Under the pieces are notes generated by a model. The model was not told the origin of the DNA. It searched no databases and saw nothing but the letters and a program-made list of their open reading frames with translations. 64,000 nt of DNA from Cohnella baijiui. GTDB taxonomy: Bacteria > Bacillota > Bacilli > Paenibacillales > Paenibacillaceae. The position numbers were made by a program, and so were the translations under genes. Positions 21,352 to 29,809 of this stretch are shown piece by piece. Each line of letters begins with the position of its first letter. The stretch's first letter is position 1. Location of the stretch: NCBI RefSeq assembly GCF_020731285.1, contig NZ_JAJFOW010000032.1:1-64000 (forward strand), read 5' to 3'.

Positions 21352-22712
21352 AACTCGTTCTTTTGTCCGGAGGGTCAGGGAAGCGATTATGGCCCTTGTC
21401 CAACGACGCCAGATCCAAACAATTTCTTAAGGTTTTAGAAGGGAAAAATCAGCAGCTGGTCTCCATGGTACAACGCGTATGGGGGCAAATCGAGTCAAAT
21501 GGACTAAGGGAATCAAGTTTTATTGCAACGAGCAAATCCCAAATTGAGATTATGCAAAGTCAACTGGGCATGAACGTCCCCTTGATCGTGGAACCTAGCC
21601 GAAGAGATACGTTTCCCGCCATCATGCTTGCGGCAAGCTATCTGTTTTCCGAAGAGAAAGCAGGATTGGATGAAGTCGTGGCCATCCTTCCCGTTGATCC
21701 TTATGTGGAAGACAGCTTTTTTGACACAGTCAAACAATTGGAGAGGGTCGTCGCAGATTCCGGTTCTGATCTCGCTTTGATCGGCGTACAGCCAACCTAT
21801 CCTTCGTCCAAATATGGCTACATCGTTCCGTCCGAAGCAACAACATCTAGCACTTACCAAGTGGTGGATCGCGTTCAAGAAAAACCCTCAACCAAACAAG
21901 CAGAAGAGCTAATTGCGCGTCATGCGCTTTGGAACTGCGGCGTTTTCGCCTTTCGATTACGATTCGTGATCCAGATGCTCGAAGACAAGGGATTTCCGAC
22001 AGATTACCAAAAGCTTTCCCGACAATACGAAAGCCTTCCTCAGATCAGTTTTGATTACGAGGTGGTAGAAAAGTCAGACGAAATTGTCGTTGTACCTTAC
22101 AAAGGTTACTGGAAAGATTTGGGCACCTGGAACACGCTTACGGAAGAAATGAAAAATAATCAAATCGGTAGAGGCATTATCAGCAATGACAGCGAGAATT
22201 CGCATTTAATCAATGAATTGGAGTTGCCGGTATCCATATTGGGATTGTCTAATATCGTCGTTGCAGTCAGCCCGGATGGTATCTTGGTGACTGAAAAAAG
22301 CGCGAGCCCTCGAATCAAAGATCTGATTGATTTTCAACAAGGGCCGATGTACGAGGAAAAAAATTGGGGCTGGGTACGTATTTTAGATGACCAGAAATAT
22401 GACGATAGTCGAACGGTGACTACCAAGCGCGTAGCGATCTACTCGGGGAAAAGCACGAGCTATTTAATGAATTCAACCCGAGAAGAAGTTTGGACGATCG
22501 TCAAAGGCGAAGGCGAGTTTATTTTGAACGGCAATTACATGCAGATCATGCCCGGTAACGTCCTTCATATTCCCGTAAAAACACTGCATAGCATTCGAGC
22601 TACGAAGGATGTAGAGGTGATTATTGTTCAGAGCGGCTCGGGTCTGGAAAACCAAGTCGTTGAACTGTACAGCACGTGGGATGAAGTGTCTCAACACTGC
22701 CTCCGTCTTTAG
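21348..22712 (+). CDS. Mannose-1-phosphate guanylyltransferase with cupin domain
   Basis: A 454-residue ManC/CpsB-type enzyme making GDP-mannose, the precursor of GDP-fucose through gmd and fcl. Nucleotidyltransferase signature LLSGGSGKRLWPLSNDARSK is at the N terminus, followed by EPSRRDTFPAIMLAA. A C-terminal cupin (about residues 340-440: TIVKGEGEFILNG, MPGNVLHIP) matches the mannose-6-phosphate isomerase part of bifunctional forms; whether isomerase activity is retained is not clear. GTG start with GGAGG upstream. Confidence 0.9.
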   Translation: MKLVLLSGGSGKRLWPLSNDARSKQFLKVLEGKNQQLVSMVQRVWGQIESNGLRESSFIATSKSQIEIMQSQLGMNVPLIVEPSRRDTFPAIMLAASYLFSEEKAGLDEVVAILPVDPYVEDSFFDTVKQLERVVADSGSDLALIGVQPTYPSSKYGYIVPSEATTSSTYQVVDRVQEKPSTKQAEELIARHALWNCGVFAFRLRFVIQMLEDKGFPTDYQKLSRQYESLPQISFDYEVVEKSDEIVVVPYKGYWKDLGTWNTLTEEMKNNQIGRGIISNDSENSHLINELELPVSILGLSNIVVAVSPDGILVTEKSASPRIKDLIDFQQGPMYEEKNWGWVRILDDQKYDDSRTVTTKRVAIYSGKSTSYLMNSTREEVWTIVKGEGEFILNGNYMQIMPGNVLHIPVKTLHSIRATKDVEVIIVQSGSGLENQVVELYSTWDEVSQHCLRL

Positions 22713-22720
22713 AATCTCCC

Positions 22721-23812
22721 ATGACAACCATTAGTTATTATATTTCGGATAATGGATTTGGTCATGCATCGCGAAGCATCGCCATTATTCGAAAAATCTT
22801 GAGTTTGTCCCACGGGGAAATCCGGATTTTCGTATGTGGCGGAAAAGTTCTTCCGTTCTTGCGAGAATCTCTTCGAGGCTATCCCAACGTTCGGTTTCGA
22901 GAAGTGGCATCTGATTTGGGGTACAAATTACAGCATAATACAATTGAAGCTGATCTGGATTCTTTCAACAAAGCTTATCATGAGTATGTACGTTGTATTC
23001 CCGCTCAAATTGATGAAGAGCGTGTATTTCTAAAGCAGAATCAAATAGCGTTGGTTGTATCCGATATTTCTCCAATTCCCTTTGTAGCCGCTAATCAAAG
23101 TGGAATCGTTTCGGTGGGGATATCCAATTTTACTTGGTATACCGCATACAAGCAATTTATCGCGGGGAATCAATTGCAGCCTCTCTATGATGCATACAAG
23201 CATATGAGTTATTTTGTTCGTTTGCCTGGTTCCGATGAGCCCATGTGGGGCCAACAGGGACAAATACAGGCAAGCTTTTTTTGTCGTGCACCTAATCAGA
23301 TAAGCGTAACGATGCTTAAAAAGTTGCACAATCCAGAGAACAAAAAAATGGTTGTCATGTTTTCGCCCGGCATGAATATTCCGCTTGACGGATTCGGCCA
23401 AGAAATGTGGAATGACGACTCTTGTTTGTTTTATGTCTCCTTTCAATCCAATGTGCGAAGGAGCAACGTGATCCGTATTCCACCGGAAGAAACGGAATCG
23501 CAAAACTATGTTGCTGCGTCGGACCTTGTAGTTACAAAGCCGGGATGGGGAACAGTGAGTGAGGCTGTAAGCTTTGGCAAACCCTTATTGTTGTTAAAAA
23601 GATCCCATTTCGAAGAAGATCGAAGCTTGATCCATGAGTTGGACCAAAGGTATCCTTTCCGGCTCATAGAATGGAAGCAAATGACTCATACCCGTCATTT
23701 GAGAGATTTTCTACCTTCGATGGAAACCGGCTTTTTTGTAAATCAAAGGGATAGTGAACGGGCCGTTCAAACCATCTGCGATTTCTTAATGCAGGTCATG
23801 GACAGGGGGTAA
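22721..23812 (+). CDS. Glycosyltransferase, MurG/GT28-like
   Basis: A 363-residue GT-B protein. YYISDNGFGHASRSIAIIR is the N-terminal glycine-rich loop seen in GT28-type enzymes and in the N-terminal half of L-arabinokinases; the C-terminal domain has VTKPGWGTVSEAVSFGKPLLL, the usual acceptor/UDP-sugar loop. Function in the repeat unit is not known. It is the last of the AT-rich genes. Confidence 0.78.
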   Translation: MTTISYYISDNGFGHASRSIAIIRKILSLSHGEIRIFVCGGKVLPFLRESLRGYPNVRFREVASDLGYKLQHNTIEADLDSFNKAYHEYVRCIPAQIDEERVFLKQNQIALVVSDISPIPFVAANQSGIVSVGISNFTWYTAYKQFIAGNQLQPLYDAYKHMSYFVRLPGSDEPMWGQQGQIQASFFCRAPNQISVTMLKKLHNPENKKMVVMFSPGMNIPLDGFGQEMWNDDSCLFYVSFQSNVRRSNVIRIPPEETESQNYVAASDLVVTKPGWGTVSEAVSFGKPLLLLKRSHFEEDRSLIHELDQRYPFRLIEWKQMTHTRHLRDFLPSMETGFFVNQRDSERAVQTICDFLMQVMDRG

Positions 23813-23819
23813 AGGAAAG

Positions 23820-25163
23820 TTGAAACTCACAGTTATCGGTACCGGATACGTCGGGCTTGTATCCGGCGTATGCTTCTCGGATCTCGGCAACGAGGTTGTC
23901 TGCGTCGACAAGATTGGTGAAAAGGTGCTTCAGCTCCAGCGCGGCGAAGTTCCAATCTACGAGCCGGGCCTCCAGGAGCTCATGCAAAGCAACAGCGAAG
24001 CCGGCAGGCTGAGCTTCACGACGGATATCGCGGCGGCTGTCAAAGAAGCAGAGATAATCATTCTCGCAGTAGGGACGCCGTCGCTGCCGAACGGGGAAGC
24101 GGATTTGTCCTACATCTTGGGCGCGGCCAAGGAGATTGCGCTCGCCATGGAAGGCGGCCCCAAGATTTTGATGACCAAAAGCACGGTGCCCGTCGGCACC
24201 AACGAAACGATCGAACGGCTCGTGCGGGAGTTAACCGATCATCCGTTCGAGATCGCCTCGGTGCCCGAGTTTTTGCGGGAAGGTTCGGCCATCCGGGATA
24301 CGATGAATCCCGACCGCATCGTCATCGGCACCGATAGCGACTGGGCGAGACAACGGCTGACGGAGCTGCATCGCCCGCTCACGGATCGAATCCTGCACAC
24401 GGACGTCCGGAGCGCGGAGATGATCAAATACGCCTCCAACGCGTTTCTCGCAACCAAAATATCGTTCATCAACGAGATCGCCAACATTTGCGAGAAGGTC
24501 GGGGCGGACGTTTCTCAAGTGGCGGAAGGCATGGGCTACGACAAACGGATCGGGGCATCTTTTCTCCGTGCCGGCATCGGATACGGGGGCTCCTGCTTCC
24601 CGAAGGACACGCAAGCGCTCATCCAAATCGCGGGGAACGTCGACTACAACTTCAAGCTGCTGAAAGCCGTCGTAGAAGTGAATCAAGCGCAGCGATTCAA
24701 TATCATCCGCAAGCTCGAGGCGACGTTGGACGATCTGTACGGACGAACTGTGGCGATCTGGGGGCTTGCGTTCAAACCGGAAACGGACGATGTTCGGGAT
24801 GCGCCGGCTTTCGAGATCATCCAGGTGCTGATCGAGCGGGGAGCGCACGTCAAGGCCTACGATCCGATCGCCACCGCCAACTTCCGGCGCAAGCTCGATC
24901 ATCCGTCCATTCAATTTTGCGCCTCGGCCAGGGAAGCGGCGCTTGAAGCGGACGCGCTCTGCATCCTGACGGAATGGGAGGAGTTCCGTACAGTCTCCCC
25001 GGCCGAGATTCAATCTTGGCTGCGAGGTCCGCATCTGATCGACGGACGGAACCTCTTTCGGGAGGAAGAGGTGGCGGGAACGGATTTGTCCTATTACTCG
25101 GTAGGACGTCCCAATATGAATCGGGGCATCCGTGAGCGCGCGGACCTGCTGGGCATCCGCTAA
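23820..25163 (+). CDS. ugd: UDP-glucose 6-dehydrogenase
   Basis: A 447-residue enzyme oxidising UDP-glucose to UDP-glucuronate. N-terminal NAD-binding GTGYVGLVSGVCFSDLGN, central NPDRIVIG, and catalytic Cys259 in GGSCFPKDTQAL. TTG start at 23820, 8 bases after GGGGGTAAAGG. GC content jumps back to the level of the chromosome here. Ugd enzymes are known substrates of capsule tyrosine kinases in Bacillota, so the kinase at 10144 may control it. The polymer probably contains glucuronic acid as well as fucose. Confidence 0.95.
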   Translation: MKLTVIGTGYVGLVSGVCFSDLGNEVVCVDKIGEKVLQLQRGEVPIYEPGLQELMQSNSEAGRLSFTTDIAAAVKEAEIIILAVGTPSLPNGEADLSYILGAAKEIALAMEGGPKILMTKSTVPVGTNETIERLVRELTDHPFEIASVPEFLREGSAIRDTMNPDRIVIGTDSDWARQRLTELHRPLTDRILHTDVRSAEMIKYASNAFLATKISFINEIANICEKVGADVSQVAEGMGYDKRIGASFLRAGIGYGGSCFPKDTQALIQIAGNVDYNFKLLKAVVEVNQAQRFNIIRKLEATLDDLYGRTVAIWGLAFKPETDDVRDAPAFEIIQVLIERGAHVKAYDPIATANFRRKLDHPSIQFCASAREAALEADALCILTEWEEFRTVSPAEIQSWLRGPHLIDGRNLFREEEVAGTDLSYYSVGRPNMNRGIRERADLLGIR

Positions 25164-25176
25164 AGGCAGGATGGAT

Positions 25177-25719
25177 ATGGCATCGACCCGTACGCCGTTC
25201 CGCTCCAAAGGCATTCTGGCCGCCTTTCTGCTGTGGCTCGGCGCCATCTTTTACTTTTCCTCCGAATCGTATCAGTCCCAGACGATCATTCCATTTCTGA
25301 GGAGGCATTGGACGCCTGGGCAACTCATCCGGATCCTGCCGGATATCGAGATCCGTTACGGGCATTATCGGTATGGCGCCCATCATGCTCCTTATCTCTT
25401 CATCGAGTTTATTTTCCGAAAGTGCGCGCACCTCTTTATGTACGCAGGGCTTGGAGGACTTGCCTTTCTGCTGTTAGGTGGGCTCGTAGAATCGTTCTGG
25501 AAGCGTCTGCCCGTATCGCTTCTGCTGGTCGCTTTGTTCGCCTCCGCCGACGAATGGAACCAATCCCGGTCGGCCGGAAGGACGCCGGCCGTACAGGACG
25601 TTCTCCTGGATGTGACGGGAGCCACGCTCGGTATCTTGATCGTCCTTCTTCTTTTGTGGATATTTCCTCCTTCGCGGAGAAATATGCCGAATACGGTACG
25701 GAAAATTACCAAAACATAG
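25177..25719 (+). CDS. VanZ-like membrane protein
   Basis: A 180-residue VanZ-family protein with about four transmembrane segments. Family motifs are FRKCAHLFMYAGLGG, SADEWNQ and VQDVLLDVTGATLG. ATG 25177 is favoured over ATG 25171 because AAAGGCAGG ends at 25170. VanZ-like genes often close Bacillales polysaccharide operons; the role here is unknown. No clear terminator separates it from the lasso promoter. Confidence 0.82.
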   Translation: MASTRTPFRSKGILAAFLLWLGAIFYFSSESYQSQTIIPFLRRHWTPGQLIRILPDIEIRYGHYRYGAHHAPYLFIEFIFRKCAHLFMYAGLGGLAFLLLGGLVESFWKRLPVSLLLVALFASADEWNQSRSAGRTPAVQDVLLDVTGATLGILIVLLLLWIFPPSRRNMPNTVRKITKT

Positions 25720-25741
25720 TTACGAAATGTAATTGTTGTGC

Positions 25742-25763
25742 TACAATGGATACAAAACGTATC
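25742..25763 (+). promoter_or_regulatory. Lasso operon promoter with operator
   Basis: An extended -10, TGCTACAAT (TG at 25739-25740, TACAAT at 25742-25747), with no strong -35. A perfect operator, GATAC-AAAAC-GTATC (25749-25763), starts 2 bases after the -10 and so covers the likely transcription start. Confidence 0.62.
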
Positions 25764-25798
25764 ATAAACTGAATGCAGATTGAAGGCGGGGGAAAGCA

Positions 25799-27733
25799 TT
25801 GGGCGCAATCGCCGGAATCTATCTCCGAGACGAAGAGCCGGTCTCGGCCGAGGAGCGCGAAACGCTGCTTCGGGAGATGACGCGGTACGCGGCGGACGAT
25901 ACGGGAATCTGGCAGGAGGGCGCCCTCTTGCTGACTTGCCGGCAGCAAGGGATCACCAGGGAGTCTCGAGCGGAAAGGCTGCCTTTTCGGGATACGGTCG
26001 CTGACCTAGCCATCGTCGCGGATGCGATCCTCGACAACCGGGAAGAGCTGTCCGATCGACTGTCGATTCCCCGGGAGCACCGGGAGAAGATGACCGATAG
26101 CGAGCTCGTTCTCGCCGCCTACGGGCGCTGGGAGAGAGAGGCACCGCTGCATCTGGTCGGGGATTACGCCTTCGTCATCTGGGACGGCCGGCGCAGACAG
26201 CTTTTCGGCGCCCGGGATCCGCTCGGTACGCGGACGTTGTACATAACCGCCGATCCACGCAGGTTTGCGTTTTGCTCCGCCATGGCTCCCTTGCTGGGAC
26301 TGCCGGGCGTCGTACGGGGAATCGACGAAGCCTGGCTGTCCGAGTTCCTGGCCATTTCGGATATGCGCGACGCCGCGGATCCCTTCTCGACCGTCCATGC
26401 CTCCATTCGGCAGCTGCCCCCCGGGCACCGGTTTCTCGTCGCGGAAGGATTCGCCGTCACGTACGAGCGGTTCGGATCGCTCGTGCCGACGAGCAAGCTC
26501 CAACTGCGTTCGGACGCCGAATACGTCGAGGCGTTTCGGGAGGTGTTCGGCGCCGCCGTCCGGTCGAAGATTCGCACCGATCGCGAGGTAGGCGCCTCGC
26601 TCAGCGGGGGGCTCGATTCCGGCGCCGTCGTCGGGTACGCCGCGGAAGCGCTGCGGCAAGAGGGCAAAGTGCTGCACACTTACAGCTGCGTGCCGCCGGC
26701 GGACTTCGTCGATTGGACGGGAGGCGGCTACGTCGCGAACGAGCGGCCGTTCATCGCCGAGACGATCCGCCATGTCGGACATCTCGACGAGCACTACCTT
26801 GATCTGGAGGGGCGCGATCCGTACTCGGACCTCGACGAGCTGTTGGATATTCGCGAGATGCCGTTCAAGACGTTCGAGAACAGCTACTGGGTGAACGCGA
26901 TGTACGCGCGAGCCCGACAGCAGGGAGCCGGCGTGCTGCTCACCGGGGCGCAGGGCAATCACACCATCTCCTGGGGACCCGCCATCGACTACTATGCCCG
27001 GCTGTTGAAACGGTTCCGGTGGCTGACGCTGCATCGAGAGCTGCGGCTGTACGGGAAGCGGGTGCGGGTGCGCCGCTCGCGCTTGCTGCCCATCGTAGGC
27101 AAGGAGGCGATCGCATCGCTCCTGCCTCGTTCCTTTCAAGCCGCCGAGCCGTTTCCGGCCATGATCCACCCCGACTTCGCGGCCAAGACGCGCGTGCAAG
27201 AACGCCTCAAGCAGGCGGGCATCGGCCAGGACGAGGACCTCGTCGAACCGTGGGAGGAGCGGGAGCGGCACTTCGGCAGCGCGGTCATCCACAATCTCAT
27301 CGGGACGAGCGGCGCGAAGTTTTCGTTGCGCTACGGCCTGTGGGAGCGCGACCCGACCGCCGACGCGCGCGTGATCCGATTCTGCCTGTCGCTGCCGATC
27401 GAGCAGTTCGTGCAGCGGGGCATGGACCGGGCGCTCGTTCGGCGGGCGACGGAGCGGGAGCTGCCGGATGCCGTACGGCTCAATCAACGATATCGGGGCG
27501 TGCAGGGAGCGGATTGGGTGCACCGAATGCGAGCCGTCTGGCCGGTCTACCTAGGTGAGCTGCAGGAGATGTGCCGGGACTCGCTGACGGCGGGCATCCT
27601 GAACATTCCGCTGGTGACGGGCGCATTGGCCCGTATCGGACGAACGCCTCGGCCGGAATTGGCGCTCGAAGACGACACTCGGCTCCTCATGCGCTGTCTG
27701 ATCGTCTACCGCTTCTTGAAGCGGGCGGGCTAA
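25799..27733 (+). CDS. Lasso peptide macrocyclase (asparagine synthetase-like)
   Basis: A 644-residue asparagine-synthetase-B homologue, the lasso C protein that adenylates the core Asp and closes the ring on the N-terminal amine. The synthetase domain has the PPi loop SGGLDS at residues 269-274. The N-terminal amidotransferase-like domain begins MGAIAGIY, so the catalytic Cys2 of true asparagine synthetases is missing, as expected for a cyclase that does not use glutamine. TTG start after GGCGGGGGAAAG. It is the first gene of the operon, with the precursor gene following. Confidence 0.92.
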   Translation: MGAIAGIYLRDEEPVSAEERETLLREMTRYAADDTGIWQEGALLLTCRQQGITRESRAERLPFRDTVADLAIVADAILDNREELSDRLSIPREHREKMTDSELVLAAYGRWEREAPLHLVGDYAFVIWDGRRRQLFGARDPLGTRTLYITADPRRFAFCSAMAPLLGLPGVVRGIDEAWLSEFLAISDMRDAADPFSTVHASIRQLPPGHRFLVAEGFAVTYERFGSLVPTSKLQLRSDAEYVEAFREVFGAAVRSKIRTDREVGASLSGGLDSGAVVGYAAEALRQEGKVLHTYSCVPPADFVDWTGGGYVANERPFIAETIRHVGHLDEHYLDLEGRDPYSDLDELLDIREMPFKTFENSYWVNAMYARARQQGAGVLLTGAQGNHTISWGPAIDYYARLLKRFRWLTLHRELRLYGKRVRVRRSRLLPIVGKEAIASLLPRSFQAAEPFPAMIHPDFAAKTRVQERLKQAGIGQDEDLVEPWEERERHFGSAVIHNLIGTSGAKFSLRYGLWERDPTADARVIRFCLSLPIEQFVQRGMDRALVRRATERELPDAVRLNQRYRGVQGADWVHRMRAVWPVYLGELQEMCRDSLTAGILNIPLVTGALARIGRTPRPELALEDDTRLLMRCLIVYRFLKRAG

Positions 27734-27762
27734 ATGCGGCGGGCAATGAAGGCAAGCATTTG

Positions 27763-27774
27763 AAAGGAGGTGAT
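27763..27774 (+). promoter_or_regulatory. Perfect Shine-Dalgarno of the lasso precursor
   Basis: AAAGGAGGTGAT is fully complementary to the 3' end of Bacillota 16S rRNA, 4 bases before the ATG. It fits a peptide needed in large amounts. Confidence 0.8.
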
Positions 27775-27778
27775 TTCG

Positions 27779-27946
27779 ATGAAAAAGTCCTGGCAAGCAC
27801 CCGCACTGGAAACGCTGGACGTCGGCATGACGATGGCCGGCACGGGCACGCGTAATGTGGACTGGGTATTCGTAGGCGGGAAGCCGCAGCTCAACCTGAC
27901 CGACGATCCTAAGTGGAACGGCTACCCTGCGCCTCCGCTCTCCTAA
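27779..27946 (+). CDS. Lasso peptide precursor (paeninodin-type)
   Basis: A 55-residue precursor. Leader of 19 residues ending LDVGMTM, with Thr at -2, then a 36-residue core beginning AGTGTRNVD. Ala1 and Asp9 would form a nine-residue macrolactam ring, with WVFVGGK and a long tail after it ending APPLS. The C-terminal Ser is the kind of residue phosphorylated by the kinase of the paeninodin system, and such a kinase is encoded next. A 36-residue core is long; the C-terminal part may be trimmed. The leader shares 15 of 19 residues with the orphan peptide at 6392. Confidence 0.9.
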   Translation: MKKSWQAPALETLDVGMTMAGTGTRNVDWVFVGGKPQLNLTDDPKWNGYPAPPLS

Positions 27947-27982
27947 CGTACATCACGTTGAAGGCATCGTTCGGCTGAAGGG

Positions 27983-28020
27983 CCTCTTGTCCGCCATCAA
28001 GGGCGGGCAAGAGGACTTTT
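27983..28020 (+). terminator. Attenuator after the lasso precursor
   Basis: 13-bp stem (27983-27995 with 28002-28014, one T-G pair) and ACTTTT tail. Likely reduces read-through into the maturation genes, giving precursor excess. Confidence 0.75.
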
Positions 28021-28056
28021 AAGCGCCAGATTCTTGATAAAGGCAAAGGTGACGCG

Positions 28057-29013
28057 ATGATCACGGCGATCCAACAGTTTCACTACCAGGCGTTCGGCCT
28101 GACGATCGGGAGCGAAATTCCGCTGCCGGAGCTGATGCCGGCGACTACCCGGGATTCCCGGCCGGACGTAGAGATCAAGTTCGCCGATCTTTCGGAAGCC
28201 TGGAACGAAGGGGTATCCGCGAAGACCTATTTTACGGTGGATGGCGACGACATTCGATTTGCAGTACCGGGTACCGTTCTGTACCGCATCCGAGGGGGCG
28301 GGGAAATTGCCATCCATCCGCTGGAAGGCGCAGACGAGCGTGTCGTTCGGCTGTATCTGCTAGGCTCTTGCATGGGGGCACTGTTGCTGCAGCGCGGCAT
28401 TCTGCCGCTTCACGGCAGCGCGGTCGTCATCGACGGAGCGGCTTACGCGTTCGTCGGGGAGTCCGGAGCGGGCAAGTCGACCTTGGCGGCGGCATTCGCC
28501 AAAAGAGGATATCCGCTGCTCAGCGACGACGTCATCGCACTGACGCTCGGTTCGCCGGACGACGGCATGGATTTGCCGCAACCTGTCGTTATGCCTGCCT
28601 ATCCGCAGCAGAAGCTCTGGCAGGAAAGCCTCGAGCAGCTCGGGATGGCGCGGGATCGGTATTCGCCGCTGTATCGCGAGGTCGCCAAATTCGCCGTTCC
28701 CGTGTCGGCTTCTTATTGCGGGGAGCAAGCTCCGCTCAAGGGTATTTTCGAGCTGTTGCCTTCCGCGTCATCGACGGGGGTGGAGATCGCTCCGATCGGC
28801 AAGTTGGAGCGGCTGCCGCTCATCGGGACGCATACGTATCGCAATTTCCTGATTCCTCAGCTAGGCTTGGCTGCTTGGCACTTCGCCCGGTCGGCGCGTC
28901 TCGCGACCCAGACGGACGTTTACAGAGTAAGCAGACCTCTCCATCCGTTTTCGGCACCGGAGATGGTCGATCGGATTTTACAGACGGTATGTGAAGGAGT
29001 GGAAGCAAGATGA
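28057..29013 (+). CDS. Lasso peptide kinase (HPr kinase-like)
   Basis: A 318-residue protein homologous to the HPr kinase C-terminal domain. P-loop GESGAGKST at residues 134-142, then PLLSDDVIAL. In the paeninodin pathway the equivalent kinase phosphorylates the C-terminal Ser of the precursor; both peptides in this window end in Ser. Its stop overlaps the next start in ATGA. Confidence 0.9.
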   Translation: MITAIQQFHYQAFGLTIGSEIPLPELMPATTRDSRPDVEIKFADLSEAWNEGVSAKTYFTVDGDDIRFAVPGTVLYRIRGGGEIAIHPLEGADERVVRLYLLGSCMGALLLQRGILPLHGSAVVIDGAAYAFVGESGAGKSTLAAAFAKRGYPLLSDDVIALTLGSPDDGMDLPQPVVMPAYPQQKLWQESLEQLGMARDRYSPLYREVAKFAVPVSASYCGEQAPLKGIFELLPSASSTGVEIAPIGKLERLPLIGTHTYRNFLIPQLGLAAWHFARSARLATQTDVYRVSRPLHPFSAPEMVDRILQTVCEGVEAR

Positions 29014-29309
29014 ACCCGAACTTGACCGCCCGGGCCGCCACGTTCGTTCAAAACGGCGACAGCCTCGTCAGCGACATGAACGGCGAGAAAGTCATGATGA
29101 GCATTCAGAACGGCAAGTACTACAATCTTGGCGCCATCGGCGGCCGCATTTGGGAGTTGGTCGCAGTTCCGCAGACGATCGAGCAGCTCGCGACGGCATT
29201 GATGGAGGAATACGAGGTCGACAGGGATACTTGCGAAGCGCAGGTCCGGCAGTTCCTCGATCATTTGCTGCAAGAGAAGCTGATCAAGACGGAAATAGCG
29301 CCGGCCTAA
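29010..29309 (+). CDS. Lasso peptide biosynthesis B1 (PqqD-like RRE)
   Basis: A 99-residue PqqD-family protein: the leader-recognition element that delivers the precursor to the B2 protease and cyclase. Typical features are MNGEKVMMSIQNGKYYNLG, GGRIWELV and the C-terminal helix FLDHLLQEKLI. Coupled to the kinase by a 4-base overlap. Because the orphan peptide carries nearly the same leader, this protein is its most likely binding partner. Confidence 0.92.
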   Translation: MNPNLTARAATFVQNGDSLVSDMNGEKVMMSIQNGKYYNLGAIGGRIWELVAVPQTIEQLATALMEEYEVDRDTCEAQVRQFLDHLLQEKLIKTEIAPA

Positions 29310-29326
29310 AAAGGAGGAGAGCGGCG

Positions 29327-29809
29327 ATGATCGTTCGCAGGCTCCGTGCCTTCCTGAAGAAGCCGCTCGGCACGAAGCTGCTTTTGCTGGAAGCCTTTCT
29401 TTTTCTCGGATGGGCGCGATTTCTCAAGCTGCTGCCTTTCTCGCGGGTGAGCCCTTCGCTTGGCACACTGCAGACGGAAACTTCGTGGTCGTGCTTCACG
29501 GAAGACGAAGTGACGCTTCGTCGCGTTTCGCGGGCTGTTCGGACGATGAGCCGCTATACCTGGTGGGAGAGCAAGTGCCTCGTCATGGCGATCGCCGCCA
29601 TGAAAATGCTGCAGCGCCGCGGCATCGACAGCACGCTTTACTTAGGGACGGCCAAGGACGAAGAGGGGCGCATGATCGCTCATGCCTGGCTCCGCAGCGG
29701 GCCTTATTATTTGACGGGAGCGGAAGAAATGGCGGCTTTTACGGTGGTCAGCCGGTTCGGACGCTTCACGAACGGACGGCACAGCCAAAGGAGACCTCAA
29801 AATGGGTGA
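29327..29809 (+). CDS. Lasso peptide biosynthesis B2 (leader peptidase)
   Basis: A 160-residue transglutaminase-fold cysteine protease that removes the leader after the Thr-Met pair. Catalytic Cys is in ESKCLVMAIAAMKMLQRRG and catalytic His in MIAHAWLR. The third acidic residue is not certain by eye. Strong AAGGAGGAG upstream. Its stop lies inside the first codons of the next gene (8-base overlap). Confidence 0.9.
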   Translation: MIVRRLRAFLKKPLGTKLLLLEAFLFLGWARFLKLLPFSRVSPSLGTLQTETSWSCFTEDEVTLRRVSRAVRTMSRYTWWESKCLVMAIAAMKMLQRRGIDSTLYLGTAKDEEGRMIAHAWLRSGPYYLTGAEEMAAFTVVSRFGRFTNGRHSQRRPQNG

